A stretch of DNA of 64,000 bases from the NCBI RefSeq assembly GCF_002915175.1, contig NZ_NXEJ01000006.1, forward strand, positions 194,626 through 258,625, written 5' to 3'. A program made the position numbers and the translations under genes. This DNA is from Agrobacterium rosae. GTDB taxonomy: Bacteria; Pseudomonadota; Alphaproteobacteria; Rhizobiales; Rhizobiaceae. Below, piece after piece: positions 37,253 through 46,152 of this stretch; the first letter of the stretch is position 1; each line of letters opens with the position of its first letter. The notes below the pieces were generated by a model, which was not told where the DNA came from, made no database searches, and saw nothing but the letters and a program-made list of their open reading frames with translations.

Positions 37253-37317
37253 ATCTGTCATCTCACATTTCCTCTTAGCTCAGAGCCGATTTTGCGGTTC
37301 GTTTCCAGGAGCGATAC

Positions 37318-38454
37318 ATGCGCCTATTTTCATGCGCTGCTTGCGGTCAGCCCGTCCATTTTGACAATCGCTCATGTGTCAAATGCGGTCACCGTCTGGT
37401 CTTTGTGCCTCAGACGCTTTCCATGGAAGCGATCGAGCCTGCCGGTGATCCAAACTGGTCGCTCGTGGCGCATCCGGAGCGTCAGGTCCGGTTTTGTGCC
37501 AACGAAGTCAACGACATCTGCAACTGGTCCGTGCCAGCAGAAAGCAACAGCAATTTTTGTCCGGCTTGCAGCCACAACAGGCTGGTGCCAGATGCTTCGA
37601 CCGAAGAAGGTGTCGAACAATGGCGCAGGCTGAGCCAGGCCCAGCGACACCTTTTTTATTCCATGCTTCGCTTGAAGCTGCCGCATCCCAATCGCGACGT
37701 CGACCCGCAGGGCGGTCTCGTTTTCGACTTTCTGGTGGATGAAGTGGCGCCGGATGGCTCGATCATTCCGGCCATGACCGGCCATGATGAAGGCCTGATC
37801 GCCATCCGTGCCGCCGAGTCTGACGATGCGACGCGCGAGCAGATCAAGAGCAACATGAATGAGCCCTACCGCACCATGCTCGGCCATTTCCGCCATGAGG
37901 TCGGTCACTTCATCTGGAACAAGCTGGTGCGCGATGCGGACCGGCTGGAAGCGTGCCGCGCCGTGTTCGGAGACGAGCGCGAGGATTATGGCGAAGCGCT
38001 GAAGCGTAATTACGAGCAGGGACCACGTCTTGGCTGGCAGGAAACATTCATCAGCTCCTATGCCTCCGTCCATCCGTGGGAAGACTTTGCAGAGTGCTTT
38101 GCGCATTACCTGCACATAGTCGATACGCTGGAAACCGCACACGCATTCGGCATCGCCATCGAGCCTGAAGGTCATCAGGAGCTGGAAACGGATGTTGCCT
38201 TCGAGCCTTACAGCGCAAGAAGCGCGCAGCAATTGGTCGATGCGTGGATCCCTCTGACGGTCGCTCTCAACTCCATGCAGCGCAGCATGGGTGAGGCGGA
38301 TCTCTATCCCTTCGTGCTGGCCCCCGCAGTGGTGGAAAAGCTGGAATTCATGCACAAGCTATTGCACGACAAAATTCCAGCGAACCAGCAGACCGATTGG
38401 CAACAGGGGTTTCAGCAGCAGGCGCATCAGGATCAGGCCCTTTTGACCACCTGA
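37318..38454 (+). CDS. Zinc-ribbon protein with putative HExxH metallopeptidase domain
   Basis: A 378-residue cytosolic protein. The N-terminus carries two cysteine clusters of zinc-ribbon type: C6-x2-C9...C20-x2-C23 and C60...C68...C81-x2-C84. The second half holds a metallopeptidase-like region with H193-E194-x2-H197 (FRHEVGHFIW) and a later WEDFAECFAHYLH helix that could supply a third metal ligand, a gluzincin-like layout. It matches the putative zinc-binding metallopeptidase family, whose substrates are unknown. ATG 37318 begins directly in the first ribbon. The 3' end overlaps that of the opposite GGDEF-EAL gene by 22 bases. Confidence 0.85.
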   Translation: MRLFSCAACGQPVHFDNRSCVKCGHRLVFVPQTLSMEAIEPAGDPNWSLVAHPERQVRFCANEVNDICNWSVPAESNSNFCPACSHNRLVPDASTEEGVEQWRRLSQAQRHLFYSMLRLKLPHPNRDVDPQGGLVFDFLVDEVAPDGSIIPAMTGHDEGLIAIRAAESDDATREQIKSNMNEPYRTMLGHFRHEVGHFIWNKLVRDADRLEACRAVFGDEREDYGEALKRNYEQGPRLGWQETFISSYASVHPWEDFAECFAHYLHIVDTLETAHAFGIAIEPEGHQELETDVAFEPYSARSAQQLVDAWIPLTVALNSMQRSMGEADLYPFVLAPAVVEKLEFMHKLLHDKIPANQQTDWQQGFQQQAHQDQALLTT

Positions 38455-41345
38455 AAACGCTCCCGAAGCAGTCTTAGGGCTGCATCGGGTGTGTCCGGCG
38501 TACCGAACAGGAAGCTTTGCCCGTAATGACAATTCATGCGGGCAAGCTCTGCTGCATCTTCCGGCGTTTCGATACCTTCAGCAACCACCTGCATCTCCAA
38601 GGCACGCGCCATGGCAATGATGGAGCGTAGAAGCACATTGCGCTTGTCGCTGGTGTTGGCGACCAGCGCCTTGTCCAGCTTGATCGTGTCGAACGGGAAG
38701 CGTGTCAGATAGGCGAGCGAGGAATAGCCCGTTCCGAAATCATCCAGCGCAAGGCTCAGGCCGGTTTCCTTGAGCTTGGCGAGAACAAGCCGCGCCTGTT
38801 CCGGATTTTCCATGACGACAGACTCGGTCAGTTCCAGCTTCAATTGTTTCGGATTGCAGCGGGTTCGCTGCAACATGCTGCGCACATCCGTATAAAGCTC
38901 GTTATTCAGCAGCTGTGCGCTGGAAATATTGACCGAGATGAAAATCGGCAGCTTGTCGATGGCATGTTGCCAGTCCATTAGGTCAGTCGCTGCCCGTTCC
39001 AGAGCGAACATTCCCAAAGGCTCGATCAGCCCGGAGGCCTCCGCCACTGGAATAAATTCGCTTGGCGGAATGGTGCCGCGCTTGGGATGTTCCCACCGCA
39101 TCAGCGCTTCAAAGCCAGCGAGATCGCCATTATCCAGCTTGATGATGGGCTGGTAAGCAAGCGATAGCTCCTTGCGCTCGATAGCGCGGCGCAAATCGCT
39201 TTCCATTTGCAGGCGGTCGGTGCCCGATGTGCGGAAGGCCGGGCGGAACGGCTCGACACGGTTGCCACCAGCGCGTTTGGCGCGGTACATGGCAAGCTCG
39301 GCATCGCTGAGCAGACCCGCAGCATTTTCCTGTTGATCGATCCACGAGACGAGGCCGATGGAGGCCGTCAGAATGATTTCGCGATTGGCGAAGTTGATCG
39401 GCACCATGATGGCTTTGTTCACGGCATCGGCAAAATCCGCCACGCGCTGCGGGTCTCGCTCCGAAACCAATATCAAACCGAATTCGTCACCCGAAAGCCG
39501 CGCCAAGGTGTCTTGCGGTTTCAGAAGACGACGCAAGCGTCGTGTGAGCGCGATCAGAATATTGTCACCGGCGGCAATGCCCAGCGTGTCATTGACCAGC
39601 TTGTAGCGGTCGATATCGATCGCCATCACAGTCGGGCGAACCGTCTCACCCTCGGGTGCGAGGTTGAGGACGGATTGCAGGCGGTCGAGGAAGACCTGGC
39701 GGTTCGGCAGGCCGGTTAGATTGTCGCTCAACGCATCCTGCAACAGCCGCTCGATGGAGTTTTTCTGTTCGGTAATATCGGTGATCGTGCCGACGCAGCG
39801 AATGATTTCACCGTTCGAGCCCAGCACGGGCCGTGCACGAATTTGCAGCCAGTGGAAATGCCCGTCTTCGGCGCGAATGCGGAATTCGTGGTTCAGACGT
39901 CCCTTGCGGTGGTCCAGCAGAACGTCCAGTGTCGCCTTGAAGCGGTCGCGGTCGTCAGGATGCAGGCGCGGTATCCAGTTTCTTGCCGCGCCATGCATAG
40001 TGCCGGGATGAAGCCCAAGCTTGACCGAAACATCGGGCGTCGTGACGATGCGGTCGCGCGTGACGTCCCAGTCCCATACCGTATCTCCGCTGCCGGTCAG
40101 AGCCAGCGATTGCCGCTCCAGATCGGAAAACAGTCCCTGCTGGTAGGCGCTACCCGCAAAGGCGTGCTGAATAACGGTAAAGCCGATCAGCAGGACGATC
40201 AGCACCAGCCCGCCACCAAGGGCAGGCTGGACGATGTCGTTGTCCAGTTGTCCGGTGACCGTCAGCCAGCTTCCAAACAGCCAGACGATGATCAGCGCCC
40301 AAGACGGCACGAGCAAAATGGCGCGGTCATAGCGGTTGAAACCGAGATAGATGATCAGCACGATGCCAGCCGTTGCCGTCAACGCGAAGGACAGGCGAGC
40401 GATACCGGATGCGATGGACGGATCATAGATCGCTACGCCGAACAATGCGCCAAGGCCGATGATCCATGCGAATGTCGCGTAACCCAGATGCGCATGCCAC
40501 CGGTTCAAATTGAGATAGGTGAACAGGAAGACCACGAAACTGGAAGCGAGCGCCACTTCGGCACCCGCGCGCCATATTCGCTCGTCGCTGGAGGTAACGG
40601 TGATCAGCTTTTCCAAAAATCCGAAGTCGACGCAGATATAGGCCAGAACCGCCCAGGACAGCGCCGCCGAAGCGGGTAGGACGGACGTGCCTTTGACGAC
40701 GAAGAGAATGGTCAAAAGGACCGCCAACAGGCCGGCAATACCCAGAACAATGCCGCGATACAGCGTGAAGGCGTTGATCGTGTCCTTGTAGGCCTCTGGT
40801 TCCCACAGATAAATTTGCGGCAATTGCGGCGTCGACAGTTCCGCCACGAAGGTGATCACCGCGCCGGGGTTGAGCGTGATGCGAAACACGTCCGCGTCGG
40901 CGCTGGGTTGCCGGTCCAGCGCAAAACCTTCACTGGGGGTGATGGCGATGATGCGCTGGGAGCCGAGATCCGGCCAGAAAATTTTCGAGTTTACCAGCCG
41001 AAAATGCGGTGCGACGATCACGCGCTCCAACTGTTCTTCAGACACATTGGCGAGTGCAAACACCGCCCAATCGCCCTGATGCGCGGGAGAGGAGGCACGC
41101 ACCTCGATACGACGACGAATACCATCGGGACCGGGTGCGGTGGAAACCTGAAAAGCCTCGCCCTGATTGGCGTAGATATCTGTTGTTGCGGTCAAATCCA
41201 ACGCCGTATCGTCGCGGGAAATCTTGACCGGCTCAAACGCATGCGCTTGTGCGGTAAACAGCACGAATAAAAACAGCAGAGGCGTAAAGCGCGCTGCGGC
41301 CACAAGACGTCCAACGAGGCGCGACGCAAGGCTAATATATTTCAT
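38433..41345 (-). CDS. Multi-TM PAS-GGDEF-EAL protein with SGDEF active site
   Basis: A 970-residue inner-membrane protein. A signal peptide (1-36) is followed by a periplasmic beta domain (about 40-185), seven or eight TM helices (about 195-395), a PAS domain with PAC (about 410-530), GGDEF (about 540-700) and EAL (about 710-960). This resembles a 7TMR-DISM sensor layout. The cyclase signature is S618-G-D-E-F (LARLSGDEF), a G-to-S change at the first position; the EAL domain looks complete (FEALMRWEHP with 746-748, DDFGTGYSSL, IKLDK, EGIET). Hydrolysis is therefore more certain than synthesis. Five bases separate it from the upstream GNAT gene. Confidence 0.92.
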   Translation of the reverse strand: MKYISLASRLVGRLVAAARFTPLLFLFVLFTAQAHAFEPVKISRDDTALDLTATTDIYANQGEAFQVSTAPGPDGIRRRIEVRASSPAHQGDWAVFALANVSEEQLERVIVAPHFRLVNSKIFWPDLGSQRIIAITPSEGFALDRQPSADADVFRITLNPGAVITFVAELSTPQLPQIYLWEPEAYKDTINAFTLYRGIVLGIAGLLAVLLTILFVVKGTSVLPASAALSWAVLAYICVDFGFLEKLITVTSSDERIWRAGAEVALASSFVVFLFTYLNLNRWHAHLGYATFAWIIGLGALFGVAIYDPSIASGIARLSFALTATAGIVLIIYLGFNRYDRAILLVPSWALIIVWLFGSWLTVTGQLDNDIVQPALGGGLVLIVLLIGFTVIQHAFAGSAYQQGLFSDLERQSLALTGSGDTVWDWDVTRDRIVTTPDVSVKLGLHPGTMHGAARNWIPRLHPDDRDRFKATLDVLLDHRKGRLNHEFRIRAEDGHFHWLQIRARPVLGSNGEIIRCVGTITDITEQKNSIERLLQDALSDNLTGLPNRQVFLDRLQSVLNLAPEGETVRPTVMAIDIDRYKLVNDTLGIAAGDNILIALTRRLRRLLKPQDTLARLSGDEFGLILVSERDPQRVADFADAVNKAIMVPINFANREIILTASIGLVSWIDQQENAAGLLSDAELAMYRAKRAGGNRVEPFRPAFRTSGTDRLQMESDLRRAIERKELSLAYQPIIKLDNGDLAGFEALMRWEHPKRGTIPPSEFIPVAEASGLIEPLGMFALERAATDLMDWQHAIDKLPIFISVNISSAQLLNNELYTDVRSMLQRTRCNPKQLKLELTESVVMENPEQARLVLAKLKETGLSLALDDFGTGYSSLAYLTRFPFDTIKLDKALVANTSDKRNVLLRSIIAMARALEMQVVAEGIETPEDAAELARMNCHYGQSFLFGTPDTPDAALRLLRERFQVVKRA

Positions 41346-41350
41346 CTATC

Positions 41351-41941
41351 CTACTGCGTCCCGGCGGGATTTTGCTTATCGGAAATGAGGGAGAACATGA
41401 CGTGGTCCCGCCAATTGCCGTTTATTTTCAGATATTCCCGCAAGAGACCTTCCCGCTGAAATCCGGCATTTTCAAGCAGCCGTATGCTTTTGAAGTTTTC
41501 TGGAATACAGGCTGCCTCAATACGGTGCAACTGAAGTCCGTCGAAGATGTAGGGTATTACCAGCTTTAATGCGGCAGACATATGGCCTTGGGCCGCGTAA
41601 GCCTCACCAATCCAGTATCCAATCATGCAGCTTTGCGCGGCACCGCGCCTGATATAACCGATGGTGATGCCGCCCAGCAGCGTTCCATCCTGGGTAAAGA
41701 GCAGCAGCGATATCGCCATGCCCGAGGAAAATTCCTGGCCGTTGCGGGTCACGCGCACGCGAAACGAACTCTCGGTCAACTCGTCCGCGCGCCACGTCGG
41801 CTCCCATGGCTGGAGGAATTGCCTGCTTTCCGACCGCAGCTTGTACCACTGCCTGTAGTCGGAATAGCGCGGCAATCTCAGCAGATACTCAGCGTTACGA
41901 AGTTCCGGTGTATCGCTGTTGCGGGAAAGAAAACGCAGCAT
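41351..41941 (-). CDS. GNAT N-acetyltransferase (RimJ/RimL type)
   Basis: A 196-residue acetyltransferase of the ribosomal-protein-alanine acetyltransferase (RimJ) group. Features: an N-terminal RLPRYSDYRQWYKLR start, the CoA-binding turn WIGEAYAAQGHMSAAL (a variant of the R/Q-x-x-G-x-G/A loop) and the C-terminal NFKSIRLLENAGFQREGLLREYLKINGNWRDHVMFSL. Possible targets are N-termini of ribosomal proteins such as S5. ATG 41941. Lies between the M16 peptidase and GGDEF-EAL genes in one operon-like run. Confidence 0.9.
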   Translation of the reverse strand: MLRFLSRNSDTPELRNAEYLLRLPRYSDYRQWYKLRSESRQFLQPWEPTWRADELTESSFRVRVTRNGQEFSSGMAISLLLFTQDGTLLGGITIGYIRRGAAQSCMIGYWIGEAYAAQGHMSAALKLVIPYIFDGLQLHRIEAACIPENFKSIRLLENAGFQREGLLREYLKINGNWRDHVMFSLISDKQNPAGTQ

Positions 41942-41989
41942 GTAAGGTCAGACCTCATCCCCACTTGCCGCGGACATATGCCCTTGCCG

Positions 41990-43288
41990 TCAGCCGTTAG
42001 CCTGTATTTTGGTGGATGGCGTTGCCGAAAGCTCCGCCGTAATGTCCGAAAGCGGCAGCAGGTTTTCCAGCGGGCCGATGGCGGACAATGTTGGAACTGT
42101 ATCGAAAAACAAGCGGCCTGCAAGATCGGTCAGACGTTCTGTAGTGATATCGCCCAGACGCTGCATCATCTCGTCATTGGGAATAGGGCGGCCATAGAGC
42201 ATCATCTGGCGGGCGATCTGCCCGGCGCGCGCCGCAGGGCTTTCCTGACCCATCAAAAGCTGAGCGCGGATTTGCGCCCGGGCGCGGTCGATTTCTTCCT
42301 GATGGATGGTCTGCGACGATTTGCGAAGCTCATCGAGGATGACAGGAACGAGTTCCGCTAGGTCGTTGCTGCCGGTCGCGGCATGAATGCCGAAAATGCC
42401 GGTATCGGAAAAACCCCAATGGAAGGCATAGACCGAATAGCAGAGGCCGCGAAACTCACGGACTTCCTGAAACAGCCGCGAAGACATTCCGCCGCCCAAG
42501 ATATTGGCGAGAATCTGCGAGCAGTAGAAATCACGGGCGTGATAGGCTTTGCCTTCGAAACCCAGCAGGACCTGCGCATCCATCAGATCACGCGTTTCAC
42601 GGATTTCACCGCCGGTATAGATCGCTTTTTCCATGACGGGGGTCGCGACCGGAAGCTGCGGCAGACCGGCGAAACGCTGCTCGACCTGCTTGACGAAGCT
42701 CTCGTGATCCACGGCACCTGCGGCCACCACGAACATGCGGTCGGTGGTGTAGTTGCGTGCCAGATAATGACGAATTTGACCTGTCGAGAAAGACTGAACC
42801 GTATCGGGCGTACCCAGAATAGGGCGACCGATGGTCTGATCGCGATAGGCGACACCGGAGAAATTATCGAAGAGAACGTCATCGGGCGTATCGGTCGCAG
42901 CGCCGATTTCTTGCAGGATTACGTTTTTCTCACGCTCCAGTTCCGCCTCGTCAAAGGCTGACTCCGTCAGGATATCGGCGAGGATATCGACAGCCAGCGG
43001 CACATGGTCTTTCAGGACGCGGGCGTAGTAGGAGGTGGTCTCGGTCGATGTAGCGGCATTGACTTCGCCGCCGACATTCTCGATTTGCTCGGCAATTTGC
43101 CGGGCGGTGCGACGGGCCGTGCCCTTGAACGCCATATGTTCGAGAAGATGCGCGATGCCATGCTCGTCATCGGTCTCGTTGCGGGAACCGGATTTGATCC
43201 AGACCCCGAGAGCAACGCTTTCAAGGTGAGGCATTCTTTCGGTAACAACCGTCAACCCGGAGGAAAGCCGGGTTACATTCACACTCAT
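41990..43288 (-). CDS. M16-family zinc peptidase (mitochondrial-processing-peptidase-like)
   Basis: A 432-residue pitrilysin-clan peptidase. The inverted zinc motif H-x-x-E-H is H47-L-L-E50-H51 (GIAHLLEHMAFKGT), with the downstream acidic helix (DEAELEREKNVILQEI) supplying the distal Glu ligand. The glycine-rich LGGGMSSRLFQEVREFRGLCYSVYA block is also typical of MPP/PqqL-like single-chain peptidases of rickettsiae and rhizobia. No signal peptide. ATG 43288 is used; the frame open to 43327 runs into thrC. 16 bases downstream of thrC. Confidence 0.93.
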   Translation of the reverse strand: MSVNVTRLSSGLTVVTERMPHLESVALGVWIKSGSRNETDDEHGIAHLLEHMAFKGTARRTARQIAEQIENVGGEVNAATSTETTSYYARVLKDHVPLAVDILADILTESAFDEAELEREKNVILQEIGAATDTPDDVLFDNFSGVAYRDQTIGRPILGTPDTVQSFSTGQIRHYLARNYTTDRMFVVAAGAVDHESFVKQVEQRFAGLPQLPVATPVMEKAIYTGGEIRETRDLMDAQVLLGFEGKAYHARDFYCSQILANILGGGMSSRLFQEVREFRGLCYSVYAFHWGFSDTGIFGIHAATGSNDLAELVPVILDELRKSSQTIHQEEIDRARAQIRAQLLMGQESPAARAGQIARQMMLYGRPIPNDEMMQRLGDITTERLTDLAGRLFFDTVPTLSAIGPLENLLPLSDITAELSATPSTKIQANG

Positions 43289-43304
43289 ATCAAGTCTTTC
43301 CGCG

Positions 43305-44705
43305 TCACTCACCCTTGGCGCGAGCATGTTTGCCGATGAATGTTTCTACGGCGTCCAGCTCAGCATTCAGGATATCGAAACGCTCCTCCCGGTTCATCAG
43401 ATCAGCAAGCCATACTGGAAGCGCTGGATCGATTTCGCAAGCGGATTTTACAGCAGCAGGAAATTTCGCCGGATGCGCAGTGGACAAAGTGACCATCGGA
43501 GTGTTTGATTTTTCGTGCTTTTTCGCTACGAAAACAGCAGAGGCCGTGTGCGGGTCGAGCAGGTAGCCACTCTCGGCCAAAGTATCGCGAATGGTCGCAG
43601 CAACCTGTTTTTCCGTGGCGCGGCCCGCGCGGAAATCGCGCTTGATGAACTTCATCGCCTTGTCGGAAATATCGAAAGCGCCAGATTGTTTCAGGCCATC
43701 CATGGAGCGTTTGACGGCCCCGGCATCGCGATCATAGGCTTCAAACAGAAGCCGCTCGAAGTTGGATGAAATCTGAATATCCATGGACGGCGACGTTGTG
43801 GCGTGGACGCCGCGCATTTCGTAACGACCGGTCTTCAGGGTTCGCGCCAGAATGTCGTTGTCATTGGTGGCAATCACCAGCTTGTCGATGGGCAGGCCCA
43901 TCTGCTTGGCAACGTAACCTGCAAAAATGTCGCCGAAATTGCCTGTCGGGACAGTGAAGGACACCTTGCGGTCGGGACCGCCCAGCGAAAGCGCTGCCGT
44001 AAAGTAATAAACGACCTGCGCCATGATGCGCGCCCAGTTGATGGAGTTCACGCCCGACAGCTTAACGCTGTCGCGGAATTTACCGTCGTTGAACATCTCT
44101 TTGACGAGGGTCTGGCAGTCATCGAAATTGCCATGAACGGCAATCGCGTGAACGTTGGACGCTGTCGAACTGGTCATCTGGCGCTGCTGCACTGGCGAAA
44201 CCTTGCCATGCGGAAACAGAATGAAAATATCGGTGCGTTCGCGGCCCGCAAAGGCATCGATGGCAGCGCCGCCGGTATCACCCGATGTCGCGCCGACGAT
44301 GGTGGCGCGTTCGTTGCGCTCTGTCAGCGTGTAGTCCATCAGGCGGGCGATAAGCTGCATCGCAACGTCCTTGAAGGCGAGCGTCGTGCCGTGGAAAAGC
44401 TCCAGAATGAACGAATTGGGACCAGTCTGCACCAAGGGAACGACTGCCGGGTGGCGGAACGTGGCGTAGGCGTCATCAATCATCGCGCGGAACGCATCGG
44501 CCGGAATCTCGCCGCCGGTAAAGCGGTAGAGAACCTCGAAAGCGACTTCCTGATAGGTTTTTCCGCGAAGCGCGCGAATTTCCTTTTTCGACATGGTCGG
44601 CCATTTGCGGGGAACGTAAAGTCCACCGTCACGCGCCAGACCCGCCAGAAGCGCGTCGGAAAAACCAAGAGATGGGGCGCTGCCCCTGGTCGATACATAT
44701 TCCAC
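43305..44705 (-). CDS. thrC: Threonine synthase
   Basis: PLP enzyme converting O-phosphohomoserine to threonine. 466 residues, the long (fungal/gram-negative) type. The PLP lysine is K112 in TTLAFKDVAMQ. Other signatures: GATSGDTGGAAIDAF (phosphate loop), PHGKVSPVQQRQM and VPTGNFGDIFAGYVAKQMG. The start is GTG 44705. It leads the run thrC, M16 peptidase, GNAT, GGDEF-EAL, all on the minus strand with short gaps. The 208-base upstream gap, shared with a divergent lipoprotein gene, shows no riboswitch or attenuator that I can identify. Confidence 0.95.
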   Translation of the reverse strand: MEYVSTRGSAPSLGFSDALLAGLARDGGLYVPRKWPTMSKKEIRALRGKTYQEVAFEVLYRFTGGEIPADAFRAMIDDAYATFRHPAVVPLVQTGPNSFILELFHGTTLAFKDVAMQLIARLMDYTLTERNERATIVGATSGDTGGAAIDAFAGRERTDIFILFPHGKVSPVQQRQMTSSTASNVHAIAVHGNFDDCQTLVKEMFNDGKFRDSVKLSGVNSINWARIMAQVVYYFTAALSLGGPDRKVSFTVPTGNFGDIFAGYVAKQMGLPIDKLVIATNDNDILARTLKTGRYEMRGVHATTSPSMDIQISSNFERLLFEAYDRDAGAVKRSMDGLKQSGAFDISDKAMKFIKRDFRAGRATEKQVAATIRDTLAESGYLLDPHTASAVFVAKKHEKSNTPMVTLSTAHPAKFPAAVKSACEIDPALPVWLADLMNREERFDILNAELDAVETFIGKHARAKGE

Positions 44706-44913
44706 GAGATAGTCCCTTATCGTCGGCGGCGTCTGCGCTGGAAGCCCTTGTTTGGCAGCGTTGTGAAGGATTTTGCAAATTTAGAGCAAATCCGAACGCA
44801 ACCAATCGATTTTTTCCAGCGCCGCTGCTATAGACCATCGCCGACGGGCATGAAAGGCCAATAAACGGGTTCTACGGTCCTGCATCGGTGTAGTTTTTGA
44901 AGGGTTGAACAGA

Positions 44914-45480
44914 GTGACAGGGAATATTTTGCGTTTGTCCGCCGCCATATCGCTTCTGGCTGTGATCAGCGGTTGCAACTCTTCCAATCCATCGGACTCG
45001 ATGGCGGTGAATGCACCGACCGCTGAGGCTGTGTCACCGGTTGTTCAGGCGAATTGCCCGGGTATCACCATTCTCGACTCCAACGCCGTACACCGCGTTT
45101 ACGCCGGTGGTGGGAGCGATCCGACGAAGCTGGTCTATCAGGCATCACTTTCCGATACGACGCGCTCCTGCAGCATGAGCAACGACACTTTGACCGTGAA
45201 TGTGCTGGCGCAGGGCCGTCTTGTTCCCGGCCCGCTCTCCAAGCCCGGCCGCATCAACCTTCCCATCCGCGTAACGGTGAAGGACGGCAACGGCGAAATC
45301 TTCTCGCAGGTCACGAATTTCCCTGTCGATCTTCCAGCAGGCGATGCAGGCACGCAATTCATCTTCAACAACCCCAACGTCGCCATTCCGAACGGACCCG
45401 GCGGCGCATCGCGCCAAACCAATGTTTTCATCTCGTTTGATGAGGGCGGTGCTGGCACGAAGAAGGGGCGGCGCGGGTAG
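44914..45480 (+). CDS. Hypothetical lipoprotein
   Basis: About 188 residues. A hydrophobic leader with lipobox VISGC (about residue 20) predicts an outer-membrane or periplasmic lipoprotein, and the mature part has alternating strands: CPGITILDSNAVHRVYAGG, LVYQASLSDTTRSCS, then INLPIRVTVKDGNGEIFSQ and a tail with QTNVFISFDEG. Two cysteines (CPG and RSCS) might pair. No family recognised with certainty; similar predicted lipoproteins are common in Rhizobiales. GTG 44914 is favoured over TTG 44905 because of the AAGGG spacing. Confidence 0.75.
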   Translation: MTGNILRLSAAISLLAVISGCNSSNPSDSMAVNAPTAEAVSPVVQANCPGITILDSNAVHRVYAGGGSDPTKLVYQASLSDTTRSCSMSNDTLTVNVLAQGRLVPGPLSKPGRINLPIRVTVKDGNGEIFSQVTNFPVDLPAGDAGTQFIFNNPNVAIPNGPGGASRQTNVFISFDEGGAGTKKGRRG

Positions 45481-45483
45481 GTT

Positions 45484-45506
45484 AGCCAAGCAGTGTTTGC
45501 TTGGCT
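45484..45506. terminator. Bidirectional hairpin between lipoprotein and brnA
   Basis: AGCCAAGCA (45484-45492) and TGCTTGGCT (45498-45506) form a perfect 9-bp stem with a five-base loop, right between the two convergent stops. Confidence 0.6.
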
Positions 45507-45821
45507 CTAAAGCCCTGCGGCTTTGCGCAGGGCTTCGTTCATGCGGCCCTGCCAGCCTTTTCCGCTTTGACGAAACCTGGCAATCACGTCCTCATCCAGA
45601 CGCAACGTGATTTGTCTCTTCGGGTTTTCCAGGGTAGGGCGTCCGCGGGACACGCGCTGTTCGTCCATGGCTTTGAAAAATTCTGCGGGTAAAACCTCTG
45701 CAGCAGGTCGCGCACGCTCTAGCTCAGCTTCGGGGATTTCGGGAAAGTCTACGGCGTCCCAATCGGCTTCGCTATATCCACGTCCGGCTTGGAAGGTCTT
45801 TGCTTTTAAGGTCTTGGCCAA
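45507..45821 (-). CDS. brnA: BrnA-type antitoxin
   Basis: A 104-residue partner of the BrnT toxin. The C-terminal ribbon-helix-helix DNA-binding segment is clear: RPTLENPKRQITLRLDEDVIARFRQSGKGWQGRMNEALRKA (about 61-101). The N-terminal half, which would bind the toxin, contains YSEADWDAVDFPEIPEAEL. Such antitoxins repress their own promoter together with the toxin. TTG 45821 with GGAGG upstream is the start, inside the end of brnT (16-base overlap). Toxin-first order is typical for this type II pair. Confidence 0.88.
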   Translation of the reverse strand: MAKTLKAKTFQAGRGYSEADWDAVDFPEIPEAELERARPAAEVLPAEFFKAMDEQRVSRGRPTLENPKRQITLRLDEDVIARFRQSGKGWQGRMNEALRKAAGL

Positions 45822-46081
45822 GGTAGCCTCCTTCTTTCCCTGTCGCTGGCCTGCCGGAAGCTTACGATGGAGATCGCTTCCGCCCCGAGCGTCGCAAAGA
45901 TGACGGCGGCGGTTCCATCGCGGAAATATCCTACCGCCTTGAAGCGCCGCTGGCTTCGCTCACTGACCAGGCTTTCTTCAACGAGGGCATTTCCCCAATC
46001 AAACTCGCCGATATCGGCAAAGTCAAAACCATGCTTGTCGATATTGGCGAGTCGCTTTGGCTCGTCCCAGATAATCTTCAT
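45806..46081 (-). CDS. brnT: BrnT-type ribonuclease toxin
   Basis: A 91-residue RelE-fold toxin expected to cleave RNA and stop growth when free of BrnA. Family marks: IIWDEPKRLANIDKHGFDFADI at the N-terminus, RRFKAVGYFRDGTAAVIFATL in the middle and ISFRQASDRERR-like end (here IVSFRQASDRERRR). In characterized BrnT the C-terminal Arg/His/Glu residues are catalytic, and the SFRQASDRE motif carries them. ATG 46081. Probably intact and functional. Confidence 0.88.
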   Translation of the reverse strand: MKIIWDEPKRLANIDKHGFDFADIGEFDWGNALVEESLVSERSQRRFKAVGYFRDGTAAVIFATLGAEAISIVSFRQASDRERRRLPWPRP

Positions 46082-46152
46082 GAATTAATGTAACTACATT
46101 TATTAAAATATCAATGTCGTTACTCAAATCAGGAAAATATCTGCATGGCAAC

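Noticed and set aside
38433..38454. Possible frameshift where the metallopeptidase and GGDEF-EAL genes overlap
   Set aside because: Both proteins end naturally; a 22-base convergent overlap is acceptable.
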